From NCBI RefSeq assembly GCF_039545795.1, contig NZ_CP154260.1, positions 6,515,001-6,579,000 of the forward strand: a DNA stretch of 64,000 nucleotides, written 5' to 3'. This DNA comes from Chitinophaga niabensis. Lineage in GTDB: Bacteria > Bacteroidota > Bacteroidia > Chitinophagales > Chitinophagaceae. The position numbers were made by a program, and so were the translations under genes. The notes beneath the pieces are model-generated. The model was given only the letters and a program-made list of their open reading frames with translations. It did not search any database and had not been told where the DNA came from. Of this stretch, positions 16,706-26,189 are shown piece by piece (the first letter of the stretch is position 1; the number at the start of each line of letters is the position of its first letter).

Positions 16706-17707
16706 CTAATTTGTGCTGTTAGGTGCAGGTTGTTCAGCAGCAACAGCAGATGGTTTTGTCCATTCTACCACAGCTATCGCTTTACGGAGGCAATCCTCAT
16801 GCTCTTGCGGAGAGGGCTGCAACTTGGCAAACTTAGCCAGGTCAGCCAGCGTAAGGATGCTCTGTAATTTATCCCGTTGCTGGTTCAGCACCGTTACAGG
16901 TTTAATGTTTTGCATCAACTCTGCACTGGTTTGTTCCAGCGCAGCAATATGGAACTGCTGTTCAAAATATTGCCGGAGAATATCCGTGAGTTGTGTGTAA
17001 TATAATTTTACATCGCTGTTCCATGGCTTTTCCTTTTCCAGCAATTGCAGCTGCTCCATGGCCAGTTGATAAGGAGCTTTGGCTGGTTTGGCAGGAGGTG
17101 CCGCCACAGCAGGTTTGCGTTTCTTATGCCAGAATACAAAATACAGCACAATAGCCGCGCTCAAAGCTAAACAGGCCAGCAGGTAAGGCCAGTAGTCAAG
17201 TATATTCCAGCCCACCGAGCGCAATGCTTTGATAGGTTTGAATGCTTTGGTGGTATCTACCGGTACTGTATTTACATCAATGAAAAAGGGTTCTGTAAAA
17301 ACGGAATCGTAAGAGCCATCCGTTACAGAGAACACTTCAAATTTCATAGGGGGCATTTCCCAACGGCCGGAATCAAAACTCGTGATCGTAATGATCTGTT
17401 TGAATAACTTCTGCTGTTCATTGGAACCGGAAGTATCGATCGGCGTACGGTCTGTGATCTCTATGTGATTGAGGGAATCCGGCAGATTAGGGAACACTAC
17501 TTTCAGATTAGCGCCTTTCAGGGCATAGATCATCACCTTGGCAGTGACTTCTAATTTGATAGGTTCACCAATACGGATCTGCGTAGTATCGGGGATCGCT
17601 TTCACCTTAAAATAATCCTGGTATTGCTCCTGCTGCGCAAACAATTGCGTTGTTGCAAGCAGGCATCCCAGCAAGGTATACACGAATATGTTCTTATTAA
17701 CTTTCAT
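16706..17707 (-). CDS. BatD/DUF4381-like membrane protein of the Bat operon
   Basis: 333 residues. Signal peptide 1-24 ending LFAQ; a periplasmic Ig-like region (KLEVTAKVMI) to about 150; one transmembrane helix at about 170-190 with basic KKRK after it; and a cytoplasmic C-terminal domain with KLYYTQLTDILRQYFEQQF, the pattern seen in the DUF4381 family found between DUF58 and VWA genes. Presumably a membrane partner in the MoxR-VWA complex (inference from operon position). Confidence 0.82.
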   Translation of the reverse strand: MKVNKNIFVYTLLGCLLATTQLFAQQEQYQDYFKVKAIPDTTQIRIGEPIKLEVTAKVMIYALKGANLKVVFPNLPDSLNHIEITDRTPIDTSGSNEQQKLFKQIITITSFDSGRWEMPPMKFEVFSVTDGSYDSVFTEPFFIDVNTVPVDTTKAFKPIKALRSVGWNILDYWPYLLACLALSAAIVLYFVFWHKKRKPAVAAPPAKPAKAPYQLAMEQLQLLEKEKPWNSDVKLYYTQLTDILRQYFEQQFHIAALEQTSAELMQNIKPVTVLNQQRDKLQSILTLADLAKFAKLQPSPQEHEDCLRKAIAVVEWTKPSAVAAEQPAPNSTN

Positions 17708-17727
17708 CCGGTGTGGCAGTGCTCAGT

Positions 17728-18600
17728 TTATGCTTTAACCCTTTTCAGGAAAAATGATTGTAGTGCTTTTACATAATCTTCATCCGTGCGTATACTGACC
17801 AGGTCTGCCCCGCTTTTCATAAATGCGTTACGGCAATACTGCGCATGCTGCTGGAATTGATGGGTATAATATTTCCGCACATTCTTATCGCTGGAATCTA
17901 CCCATTGTGTGGCGCCGGTTTCACTATCCGTCATCTTCATCATACCTACGGAAGGCAATTCCTTATCCCGCGGATCATATACCTGCACACCTACCACATC
18001 ATGCCTTTTAGCAGCAATGTTCAGTGCATCCTGGTAATTACCGGAAAAGAAATCACTCAGCAGGAACATAATACTGCGCTTCTTGTTTGCATTATTAAAG
18101 AAACGCAGCGTTTCCGCGATATTAGTCCCTTTCTTTTTAGGTGTAAAGGACAATAGTTCGCGGATGATGAAGAGGATATGTGATTTACCTTTTTTAGGTG
18201 GAATGTATTTCTCCACCCCGTCACTAAAAAAGATCACCCCTACCTTATCGTTATTCTTGATGGCAGAAAATGCCAGTACTGCACAGAGTTCTGTTACAAG
18301 GCTGCGTTTGGTATGCTGGGCTGTGCCGAATGCTTCACTTTCGCTCACATCCACAAGCAGCATTACCGTCAGCTCCCGTTCTTCTTCAAACACCTTTACA
18401 AAAGGATGATTGAAACGGGCCGTTACGTTCCAGTCTATAGACCGCACGTCATCTCCAAAGTGATAATCCCTCACTTCACTGAAAGACATACCCCTGCCCT
18501 TAAAAGCGCTATGGTATTCGCCTGCGAAGATATGATTCGTTAAGCCTTTGGTTTTTATCTCCAGCTGGCGGACCTTCTTGAGTATTTCTGAAGTCTCCAT
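17728..18600 (-). CDS. DUF58 domain protein
   Basis: 290 residues, no membrane helix. The DUF58 signature is present in FKGRGMSFSEVRDYHFGDDVRSIDWN, here noted as GRG, R-x-Y, GDD and R-x-IDW elements near residues 35-60, and a VWA-like fold follows with VDVSES as a degenerate metal site. DUF58 proteins always travel with MoxR-type ATPases; the role may be complex assembly. Lies 26 bases after moxR and 20 before the next gene. Confidence 0.93.
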   Translation of the reverse strand: METSEILKKVRQLEIKTKGLTNHIFAGEYHSAFKGRGMSFSEVRDYHFGDDVRSIDWNVTARFNHPFVKVFEEERELTVMLLVDVSESEAFGTAQHTKRSLVTELCAVLAFSAIKNNDKVGVIFFSDGVEKYIPPKKGKSHILFIIRELLSFTPKKKGTNIAETLRFFNNANKKRSIMFLLSDFFSGNYQDALNIAAKRHDVVGVQVYDPRDKELPSVGMMKMTDSETGATQWVDSSDKNVRKYYTHQFQQHAQYCRNAFMKSGADLVSIRTDEDYVKALQSFFLKRVKA

Positions 18601-18626
18601 GTTTGTTGCAGGTTTTAATTCTCGGC

Positions 18627-19628
18627 TTATGGCACTTCAACTGCGTTGAGTATCTCGCTCAGGATATTTTCGCTGGTTACGTTCTCTGCTTCCGCTTCGT
18701 AAGTAAGACCAATACGATGGCGCATTACATCAAAACAGATGCTGCGTACATCTTCAGGGATCACATATCCTCTGCGTTTTGTAAAGGCATAAGCTTTGGA
18801 AGCAAGGGCCAGGTTAATGCTGGCACGTGGTGAACCACCGTAAGAGATCAGCGGTTTCAGTTTGCCCAGTTTGTAATCTTCCGGATTACGTGTGGCAAAC
18901 ACTATATCGATGATGTATTGTTCGATCTTTTCATCCATGTACACCTGGCGCACCAGTTTGCGTGCTTCCAGGATGTCTTCCGGACTTACCACAGGATTGA
19001 TCTTCACCTGGCCTTCCGGTTGCAGGTTCTGACGGATGATGTGGCGTTCTTCGTCTTTAGTGGGATACCCGATCACTACCTTCAGCATAAAACGGTCTAC
19101 CTGGGCTTCCGGCAAGGTATAAGTACCTTCCTGCTCTATCGGGTTCTGGGTGGCCAGTACCAGGAATGGCTCATCCAGTTTAAAAGTAGTATCTCCGATG
19201 GTCACCTGCCTTTCCTGCATTGCCTCCAGCAGGGCACTTTGCACTTTTGCCGGGGCACGGTTGATCTCATCCGCCAGGATAAAGTTGGCGAAAATGGGCC
19301 CCCTGCGTACTACAAACTCATTCCGTTGCTGATTGTAGATCATGGTACCTACAACGTCTGCCGGTAAAAGGTCAGGCGTGAACTGTATCCGTGAAAAACG
19401 TGCATTGATGGCAGAAGATAAAGATTTGATGGATAAGGTCTTAGCCAAACCGGGTACCCCTTCCAGGAGCACATGCCCCTGTGCGAGCAATCCGATCATA
19501 AGACGTTCAACCATATACTTCTGCCCTACGATCACTTTGTTGATCTCCATATTCAGGATATCAACAAAAGAACTGGCCTGATGGATCTTTTCGTTGAGTT
19601 GACGAATATCGTACGATGTATTTTCCAT
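18627..19628 (-). CDS. MoxR-family AAA+ ATPase
   Basis: 333 residues from the ATG at 19628; a longer frame begins at 19685 but its 19 extra residues do not look conserved. Walker A is GVPGLAKT, Walker B is FILADEINRAP, sensor 1 is VLATQNP, and the arginine finger region follows in PEAQVDRFMLK. MoxR ATPases act as chaperones that activate VWA-domain partners, matching the downstream DUF58 and BatA genes. First gene of the operon; the 270 bases upstream contain no other gene. Confidence 0.96.
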   Translation of the reverse strand: MENTSYDIRQLNEKIHQASSFVDILNMEINKVIVGQKYMVERLMIGLLAQGHVLLEGVPGLAKTLSIKSLSSAINARFSRIQFTPDLLPADVVGTMIYNQQRNEFVVRRGPIFANFILADEINRAPAKVQSALLEAMQERQVTIGDTTFKLDEPFLVLATQNPIEQEGTYTLPEAQVDRFMLKVVIGYPTKDEERHIIRQNLQPEGQVKINPVVSPEDILEARKLVRQVYMDEKIEQYIIDIVFATRNPEDYKLGKLKPLISYGGSPRASINLALASKAYAFTKRRGYVIPEDVRSICFDVMRHRIGLTYEAEAENVTSENILSEILNAVEVP

Positions 19629-19817
19629 GTATTTACATTTCGAGGTTGCTAAAATACTGATTCCCTTCCTTAAACATCCTGCCATGGCGGGAATCCGCAG
19701 TTAAAGTGCTGTTAAATAACGACCCTGAACAGCTTCCCCGGTAGACAGATATGGTTTAAAAAAAAATCCAATTTAATAAAGGGCAGCGATATTTACATCA
19801 ATTTTTTATGTAAACCG

Positions 19818-19825
19818 TACATTTG
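19818..19825 (+). promoter_or_regulatory. -7 element upstream of the 110-residue protein
   Basis: TACATTTG, exact match, 73 bases before the ATG at 19899. No clear -33 TTG. Confidence 0.4.
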
Positions 19826-19898
19826 CTGTTCGTTACCGGTCTGCAATCTATATGCCATATGCTTGATTAGCAGCCGGAACCGTTAAAAAAATAAAGAA

Positions 19899-20231
19899 AT
19901 GGATCAGGATGATTTCAATATAAGGTGGAAAAAGGTGGAAGATATGCTCACAGAACGATTTGGCAAAACGCCGAATATGGAGGCCACCCTTTTACTGATA
20001 GGTATACAGGAACTCAACAGCCCTAAAAAGAAGTTCACCAAAGAACAGAAGCAGGATCTCATGCACATAGCTGTTTGTTCCCTGCTGAGCCAAAGCGGAT
20101 ATTTTGAACCGGAAGGCCGCGACAGAGATGGCTGGCCTCATTTTAAAGAAGTACAACCCGTCCCCAAAATGGGTATGGAAGAGCAGGAAAGGTTCCTGAA
20201 GGAGCATATAATCGCTTACTTTGAAGAATAA
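19899..20231 (+). CDS. Conserved hypothetical protein, 110 residues
   Basis: Soluble, acidic, probably all-alpha. Notable segments are NMEATLLLIGIQEL and EQKQDLMHIAVCSLLS, then a Trp-containing GRDRDGWPHF. I recall similar proteins in Chitinophagaceae but no function. It sits 9 bases before a secreted cyclophilin and probably forms an operon with it. Confidence 0.75.
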   Translation: MDQDDFNIRWKKVEDMLTERFGKTPNMEATLLLIGIQELNSPKKKFTKEQKQDLMHIAVCSLLSQSGYFEPEGRDRDGWPHFKEVQPVPKMGMEEQERFLKEHIIAYFEE

Positions 20232-20240
20232 ACCATCCTT

Positions 20241-20903
20241 ATGCATAGAGCACTACTACTGTCTTTCTTCTTATTGTTCTGTATCTCTGTGAATGCCCAG
20301 CGTAACCGTAAAGTGAAAGTGACCACGGAATACGGTACCATGGTGATCAGGTTGTATGACCAAACACCACTGCACCGCAACAATTTCATCAAACTCGTAA
20401 AAAAGCATTTTTACGACAGCCTGTTGTTCCACCGGGTGATCCACAACTTTATGATCCAGGGCGGAGACCCCGATTCCAAAAACGCCAAACCCGGCACGGA
20501 ATTAGGGAATGGAGGAGTAGGATACACCGTGCCGGCAGAATTTCAGCTGGACCTCTTTCATAAAAAGGGAGTATTGGCCGCTGCCCGGGATAATAATCCC
20601 ACAAAAGCTTCCGATGGCTGCCAGTTTTACATTGTACAAGGCAAGAAATTCACAGAAGGGCAACTGGATACTTTGGAACAAACCCGCCTGGGGGGCCGGA
20701 AATTACCGGTAGACCAACGGGAAGTCTATAAACAGATAGGCGGAACGCCACATCTGGACCAGAATTACACCATCTTCGGAGAAGTGATCGAAGGACTGAA
20801 TGTGGTAGACAGCATTGCCATGGTGAAGACAGATAAGAACAATCGCCCTTTACAGGATGTACGGATGAAGATCAGGCTGAAAAAGAAGTTCTTGTTCTTT
20901 TAA
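20241..20903 (+). CDS. Secreted cyclophilin-type peptidylprolyl isomerase
   Basis: 220 residues. Signal peptide 1-19 ending VNAQ. The cyclophilin domain runs through the rest: catalytic Arg and Phe in FHRVIHNFMIQGGD, substrate-pocket QFYIVQG, and YTIFGEVIEG near the C-terminus. Catalyses cis-trans isomerisation of X-Pro bonds in the periplasm. The insertion around residues 130-155 (TLEQTRLGGRK) is common in Bacteroidota versions. Confidence 0.94.
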   Translation: MHRALLLSFFLLFCISVNAQRNRKVKVTTEYGTMVIRLYDQTPLHRNNFIKLVKKHFYDSLLFHRVIHNFMIQGGDPDSKNAKPGTELGNGGVGYTVPAEFQLDLFHKKGVLAAARDNNPTKASDGCQFYIVQGKKFTEGQLDTLEQTRLGGRKLPVDQREVYKQIGGTPHLDQNYTIFGEVIEGLNVVDSIAMVKTDKNNRPLQDVRMKIRLKKKFLFF

Positions 20904-20990
20904 TCATTGAATTTTAACATATTCGGGGGGAAGAAGTTTTTATAATTCACCCCACAATCTTTATTTTTACGGCTCAAAATCAAACTTGAC

Positions 20991-21371
20991 ATGAATTTTC
21001 CGTCACAACTGCGTTACACAAAAGACCACGAATGGGTTTTGTTAGAAGGAAACACTGCTAAAGTGGGTATTACTGAATTTGCTCAGCGTGAACTGGGTGA
21101 TATCGTGTTTGTGGACATCACCACAACTGGTAAAACACTGGGTGCTGAAGAAATATTTGGTACCGTGGAAGCGGTAAAAACAGTGTCTGATCTGTTCCTG
21201 CCTGTTGCCGGTACCGTAGGTGCCGTAAACCCAAGACTGGAAAACAGCCCTGAACTGGTGAACACTGATCCATATGGCGAAGGCTGGATGGTAACCATCG
21301 AAGTAAGTAATGCTGCTGATGTGGACGGATTGTTAACCGCAGATGCTTACCAGGCACTGATCGGAGAATAA
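20991..21371 (+). CDS. gcvH: Glycine cleavage system H protein
   Basis: Lipoyl carrier of the glycine cleavage complex. 126 residues, full length. The lipoylated lysine is in VEAVKTVSD, the N-terminal RYTKDHEWV block is intact, and the C-terminal [10 protein letters not shown] motif is present. gcvP and gcvT are not in the window. Only 2 bases separate it from the VanZ-like gene, so the two are probably co-transcribed. Confidence 0.97.
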   Translation: MNFPSQLRYTKDHEWVLLEGNTAKVGITEFAQRELGDIVFVDITTTGKTLGAEEIFGTVEAVKTVSDLFLPVAGTVGAVNPRLENSPELVNTDPYGEGWMVTIEVSNAADVDGLLTADAYQALIGE

Positions 21372-21373
21372 GC

Positions 21374-21787
21374 ATGAACGAACTGAATACTAATAATAAA
21401 TTTAGCATGAGAACGATCCTTTATTATTTACCAGCAATGGGTTGGATCGTTCTCATTCTTTTTTTATGCACCCTGCCCGGATCATCTATTCCAAAGATCT
21501 CGATCCTGGACAAACTGCACATAGACAAAGTAGTACACTTTGTACTGTTTGGCGGAACCGTGATCTTACTGGCCTATGGTTACTACAAACAGAATAACGG
21601 CCTTAGTGACCTGGGGCTTTTAAGCCTCGTACTGGTTGTTACCTTATACGGCCTGGCAATAGAATTCATTCAAAAATACCTTGTAGCGAACAGGAGTTTT
21701 GATATGATGGATGTTTTGGCTGATGGTACAGGCGCAGCAATGGGTGCCTTGATCTTCCGCTGGATCGGGAAAAGATTCCTCAAATAA
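21374..21787 (+). CDS. VanZ-like family membrane protein
   Basis: 137 residues with four predicted transmembrane helices. The VanZ-like features are PGSSIPK after helix 1, DKVVHFVLFGG at the start of helix 2, and EFIQKYLVANRSFDMMDVLADGTGAAMG between helices 3 and 4, here paraphrased as the Glu/Asp-rich loop conserved in the family. Function in Bacteroidota unknown; frequently adjacent to gcvH in this phylum (recollection). Ends at a terminator. Confidence 0.88.
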   Translation: MNELNTNNKFSMRTILYYLPAMGWIVLILFLCTLPGSSIPKISILDKLHIDKVVHFVLFGGTVILLAYGYYKQNNGLSDLGLLSLVLVVTLYGLAIEFIQKYLVANRSFDMMDVLADGTGAAMGALIFRWIGKRFLK

Positions 21788-21816
21788 TTACGCTTAACTC
21801 CCCCTTAATGATTTCG

Positions 21817-21842
21817 ATGCACTCAAAATGAGTGCATTTTTG
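21817..21842 (+). terminator. Terminator of gcvH-vanZ-like operon
   Basis: 9-bp stem (ATGCACTCA with TGAGTGCAT), AAA loop, five T. Confidence 0.85.
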
Positions 21843-21978
21843 TTATAATGACGTTCCGAATATCGGAATGAGAGAACTTTTGTGAACTGAAACAAACACT
21901 TTCTCCGAATGAGGCCATATCATTTGGCAGCGATTTTCCTTTCCCCTAATTTTATTTTCAAGAAATGATTGTTAACCC

Positions 21979-22413
21979 ATGAATGCTGGATCTATCATCA
22001 GAAGATTAAGAGAAGAAAGAAATGTTACGCAGGAATACATGGCATCAAAACTGAACATCGGTGTAACGGCATATGGAAATATAGAACGTAATGATGTGAA
22101 GCGGCTCACCATTGATCGCTTAAAGGAAATAGCGGATATCCTCAAAGTACATGTATTTGAATTATTTGGTTTTACAGAAAGAGACGTCTTCCTGGCCAAT
22201 AAGAAAAAACAAAGCGATGCATTCAGTGATATCAACCTGCTCGCAGTACTGCATTACTTCAGAAAAGATAAGGAGATCTTACATGCTGCATTAAGCATTT
22301 TGAAAGAAATAAGTGATGTCCTCAGGCAGCAGGTACAGGAAAATACGGCAGCTATTCACCGCCTGATGGAAATGCAGCTGGAGATGCATCAGCAACGTTT
22401 AAGTTCAGCATAA
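21979..22413 (+). CDS. XRE-family HTH regulator
   Basis: 144 residues. A lambda-repressor-type helix-turn-helix occupies about 5-65 (IRRLREERNVTQEYMASKL, then YGNIERNDVKRLTIDRL, both shortened). The C-terminal 75 residues form a probable coiled coil with Met/Gln-rich end, suited to oligomerisation. No toxin, methylase or phage gene is adjacent, so no antitoxin or C-protein role can be claimed. Confidence 0.85.
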   Translation: MNAGSIIRRLREERNVTQEYMASKLNIGVTAYGNIERNDVKRLTIDRLKEIADILKVHVFELFGFTERDVFLANKKKQSDAFSDINLLAVLHYFRKDKEILHAALSILKEISDVLRQQVQENTAAIHRLMEMQLEMHQQRLSSA

Positions 22414-22511
22414 CTCATGCATCCATTGTTTGTTAAAAGATTCATCAAAGTAGGCATAGAAACAATGCGTTCGTCCATTGCAGTTAACCTTTAATTCCTT
22501 TGCTACCCAAG

Positions 22512-25019
22512 CTAGAACTGAAGCCGGAAACTACCGAAGATGCCAAACCTTTTTTCATAAGGTTCATCCGGTAGTGGCTTCGGTGCTAGGCGCCACACAA
22601 AATCTATCCGGATGAATTTGAGGATATTTTCTACGCCGGTACCCACTTCAACATAAGGATGGCTTTGAAGTGTTTTAAAAGGATAACCCGCGTTAAGGTT
22701 CAGGTTCTTGTTAGACTCAGAGAGTTTGCCGATAATACCTTTAGCCGTCCAGAACTGGCGCAGCTTTAATTTGCGCACCAGTGGAATATAGTTGAATAAA
22801 CCACTGCCCAGCGTATGCTCCAGGTTGAAACCGGCATATTGATCACTAATGAATTCAAACCGGTTCATCATGTTGAAGGCATACTTGTTATAATAGTAGA
22901 TCTCGTTACCCGGATGTATTTCCAGCAATGGATAAGGCATTGCGGAGCCAAAGATCTTACCACCAAAGAAGTTATAATACAGGCTGCCGAAAGGTGGGAG
23001 CTTTACATAATCTGAAATGGTAAGAGATGTTTTGTGGTAGTGATAATTGCTCTTCAAAATACCTTTAACACCCATGGCATATTTGAATTCTACAATAGGG
23101 TATTTACTGCCTAAGCTGTAACGGTAATAATTCCCTTCTAGGAATTCTTCCCGGAAAGCATAGCGTAGTTTAACCGCGACTTCCATATTGGTTAAAGGGT
23201 CAAGCCCTTCTCCATTGCTGTGGAAGAAGCTGCCGGAAGGCAGGGGCGCATAAGGAATGAACTGTTTATGCACAATGGAAAAATGATGAGAGAAACCGGA
23301 GTAATATTCTTTAAAGAACTCCGCCCGCTTTTCATCTATCAGCATAAACTTCTGCGGTACATTTGGTTTGCGGATAGCCAGCGTAAAGATATTATCCGTT
23401 CCCACTTCATCATAGTAAGTAGCGCCATTATCAATATCGCGCACAAAGGAACCGTATACATACATACGCGGATGGCGTTGCAGCAACCAGAGTGCAGAGA
23501 GTTTGCCTTTAAACCTGTCGTCTCCGAAACCATAGGCCAGGTAACCATTCAGGTAGAGGTCTTTATTAAACTTAGGCGTGGTCCCCAGGTCCAGCCGGAG
23601 GCGGAAACCTTCCTGTTTATTCTGCGAGAACAGGTAGAAATAAGGCCCCCATTCTAAAGGCCCGAAAGGTTTATAACCTGTAGCCAGGAAGCGGATGGTG
23701 TTGGAATATTTCTGGAACAGGGGCATCTTCTCCAAAGTATCCACCATGTTATAGATAGCCTGTTCATTTTTACTGAGGCGGTCGTGCCGGTTATTGGCCC
23801 AGAAAGAATCCGGACGTTGGTTGGCGCTGTCCGTTACCACAATGTTCTGCGGATAACGTTTCTCTGTGAAGATATTCGTAGCCGCCGTATCATTCACAAT
23901 CACATTGTTATAAGAAGTGGTTTTGCGGCCAATGAAATCAAGGGTTTTAGTTGGCTTGGGACTGGGTGTCCAGAAGTCTACAATGAATTTATCTTTAGCC
24001 AGGAACCATCCGCTGCTATCCGGGAATTGTTTGTATTCCTGCACCAGGCTGATCTTTCTTACGAAGTTGATATTTGCATCGCCGGGGACAGATAAACTCA
24101 TTTTCTGTACGGCATAAGTTGAATCCTGCACCCATACTTCCCCGATAAAAACATTCTCTCCTTTACGACGGGGTTCAAAATTCAGTTTAATGAAGCGGTG
24201 ATTACTGATGTATTGTGTATCTGTAATACGATAGTTGTAGAATAAAGTACCGTTATTGGCAATAGGGCTTACAAAGTTCTTATCAAATACAGGGATATAG
24301 TTATCATACACATTGATATTCTGGTACATGCCACCCAGGAACTTCGTTACACTTTCATTATCTATACCGGAGGTGCGGCTGCCCTTGATCACTTCTTTCG
24401 TTCGCTTGGGGCTTTTCTGGTAATAGTAATCAGAAATACTTTCTGTCAGAAAAACGGGCAGGAAAGGCTGGTTTTCTGTAGTACTGTCTATATTCTTGAG
24501 AATAAAAGAGAACGGTTTGGTAAAACGGTTCCTGGATAGTTTCACCGTGTTCAGGTTCTTGAGGTCCAGTTCCAGTTTATTGTATATCTCATACTTATAA
24601 CTCTCCAGCCGGTCGTAATTGTTCTCCGGTTTTTTGCGGATAATATGACGCAGCAACACCAGCGCAAAATTCACATTGGCTTTTATCTCGTATGTTTTAA
24701 GGGAAACATCTGAACGGCTGATCTCAAAATTGAGGGTTTGGTCTTTTAAAGTTTTATCTACAAAAAGCACCGTTCTGCGATAGCCCATTACCCTCACCAG
24801 TAATGAATCAGAAGGAATAGCGGGCAGCTCAAACACGAAATGACCTTCCGCATCAGTCACCATGCCGGTATTGGTGCCAACAAACTGTAAGGTTGCAAAC
24901 GGGATCAGTTCCTCGGTATGCGCGTCCTTAACGATGCCACTAATCTTGAACTGAGCGTTAAGGGGTAAGAAGCTGATGATGCAAATAACTAAAGCTATGG
25001 TTCGTTTCCAGCCGGTCAT
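22512..25019 (-). CDS. DUF5686 outer-membrane protein with carboxypeptidase-like N-domain
   Basis: 835 residues. Signal peptide 1-22; a carboxypeptidase-regulatory-like beta-sandwich at about 25-110 (ISGIVKDAHTEELIPFATL region) as in SusC plug-side proteins; then the long DUF5686 region predicted to end in an outer-membrane beta-barrel, closing with the aromatic residue F in GSFRLQF. No TonB box or plug was recognised. Likely a surface or export protein of unknown substrate. Transcribed alone; 207 bases upstream without a gene. Confidence 0.87.
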   Translation of the reverse strand: MTGWKRTIALVICIISFLPLNAQFKISGIVKDAHTEELIPFATLQFVGTNTGMVTDAEGHFVFELPAIPSDSLLVRVMGYRRTVLFVDKTLKDQTLNFEISRSDVSLKTYEIKANVNFALVLLRHIIRKKPENNYDRLESYKYEIYNKLELDLKNLNTVKLSRNRFTKPFSFILKNIDSTTENQPFLPVFLTESISDYYYQKSPKRTKEVIKGSRTSGIDNESVTKFLGGMYQNINVYDNYIPVFDKNFVSPIANNGTLFYNYRITDTQYISNHRFIKLNFEPRRKGENVFIGEVWVQDSTYAVQKMSLSVPGDANINFVRKISLVQEYKQFPDSSGWFLAKDKFIVDFWTPSPKPTKTLDFIGRKTTSYNNVIVNDTAATNIFTEKRYPQNIVVTDSANQRPDSFWANNRHDRLSKNEQAIYNMVDTLEKMPLFQKYSNTIRFLATGYKPFGPLEWGPYFYLFSQNKQEGFRLRLDLGTTPKFNKDLYLNGYLAYGFGDDRFKGKLSALWLLQRHPRMYVYGSFVRDIDNGATYYDEVGTDNIFTLAIRKPNVPQKFMLIDEKRAEFFKEYYSGFSHHFSIVHKQFIPYAPLPSGSFFHSNGEGLDPLTNMEVAVKLRYAFREEFLEGNYYRYSLGSKYPIVEFKYAMGVKGILKSNYHYHKTSLTISDYVKLPPFGSLYYNFFGGKIFGSAMPYPLLEIHPGNEIYYYNKYAFNMMNRFEFISDQYAGFNLEHTLGSGLFNYIPLVRKLKLRQFWTAKGIIGKLSESNKNLNLNAGYPFKTLQSHPYVEVGTGVENILKFIRIDFVWRLAPKPLPDEPYEKRFGIFGSFRLQF

Positions 25020-25226
25020 ACAGGCAGCAAATTAGATAAAATTCACAGTAAATACGTTAAGGCACGGGTAAAAGCGACACTTTTATAACAAATATTTATG
25101 ATAAAAGAGCACATCTAATTAGACGGCCCTTCCTTCCTCTCACCCCTATACCATTAATAACATAACAAACTTTAAACGTAAATTCTCCAATATTCGTTTA
25201 ACTTTATTGGACAAAGTGCTTTTCTT

Positions 25227-25859
25227 ATGAACGAGCAACAACATCTCGAAACACTCACAGACATCAAACGTATCATGGAGCGATCCACCCGCTTCATGTC
25301 CCTCAGCGGCCTTGGAGGTATAGGAGCTGGTATCAGCGCCCTGGTGGGAGCATATTTTGCCTGGAATATTCTTGAAGCTCGTGGCAGTAGCAGCTACGAT
25401 GCCGTGGCCAGGGGAGGAGAATCTTTATTGGTGATACGCCTGCTCATGATTGCCGCAGCGGTATTGGTAGCTGCCTTAGGTGCAGGATTTTATTTCACCT
25501 GGAGAAAAGCACAAAGGTCGGGCCTTCCCGTTTGGGATGCCGTGGCCCGCAAAGTATTTATTAACCTCATGATCCCACTCGCTGCAGGGGGATTGTTTAT
25601 ATTTGGGTTGTTATATAATAATCAACTGGCACTGATAGCGCCCAGCTGTCTTGTGTTTTACGGCCTCGGACTGGTAAATGCCAGCAAATACACGGTAACG
25701 GATATACGGTACTTGGGATATGCAGAGATCCTGCTCGGCACCCTGGCACTGTTCAATCTTTACCACGGGCTGTTATTCTGGGCGCTGGGTTTCGGAGTGA
25801 TGCACATTATTTATGGTGCCCTGATGTGGTGGAAGTATGAACGTGTGGCGGCAGAATAA
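25227..25859 (+). CDS. Six-helix membrane protein of unknown function
   Basis: 210 residues. A cytoplasmic N-terminal segment (LTDIKRIMERSTRFMSLSG) precedes about six transmembrane helices. No catalytic motif. It leads a three-gene operon with a winged-helix regulator and a diacylglycerol kinase; the Arg/Ser-rich N-terminus that precedes the first helix could contact the regulator (inference). Confidence 0.8.
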   Translation: MNEQQHLETLTDIKRIMERSTRFMSLSGLGGIGAGISALVGAYFAWNILEARGSSSYDAVARGGESLLVIRLLMIAAAVLVAALGAGFYFTWRKAQRSGLPVWDAVARKVFINLMIPLAAGGLFIFGLLYNNQLALIAPSCLVFYGLGLVNASKYTVTDIRYLGYAEILLGTLALFNLYHGLLFWALGFGVMHIIYGALMWWKYERVAAE

Positions 25860-25883
25860 TGAACGCCTGATCCCCTAAAAAGT

Positions 25884-26186
25884 ATGGTCATGAATCCGAT
25901 CGGTAACCTGAATAAAATATTTGAAAGCCGCATTCGCCTGGGGGTGATGAGCGTGCTTATGGTAAATGAAGAGGTCAGCTTTAATGACCTCAAACAAATG
26001 CTGGAAGTAACAGACGGCAACCTGGCTTCCCATCTGGCCACTTTAGAAGAAAATGTTTATATCAAAGTACACAAAGGATTCATCGGCAGAAAAACCAATA
26101 CTACCTATTCCATTACCAAAGCAGGCGAAAAAGCCTTCAAAGGGCATCTTGCCGCACTGGAAGCAATGATCAAATTCAGTTCTTAG
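25884..26186 (+). CDS. Winged-helix regulator (ArsR/MarR-like, HTH_34 type)
   Basis: 100 residues; ATG at 25890 is an alternative start. A single winged helix: LGVMSVLMVNEEVSFNDL, recognition helix DGNLASHLATLEEN and wing IGRKTNTTYSITKAG, each a family hallmark of HTH_34 proteins. No metal-binding cysteines. Follows the membrane protein by 24 bases and precedes dgkA by 3, so the operon is compact. Confidence 0.9.
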   Translation: MVMNPIGNLNKIFESRIRLGVMSVLMVNEEVSFNDLKQMLEVTDGNLASHLATLEENVYIKVHKGFIGRKTNTTYSITKAGEKAFKGHLAALEAMIKFSS

Positions 26187-26189
26187 TTT

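Noticed and set aside
21979..22413. XRE protein as the antitoxin of a toxin-antitoxin pair
   Set aside because: No small toxin-like frame lies beside it on either strand.
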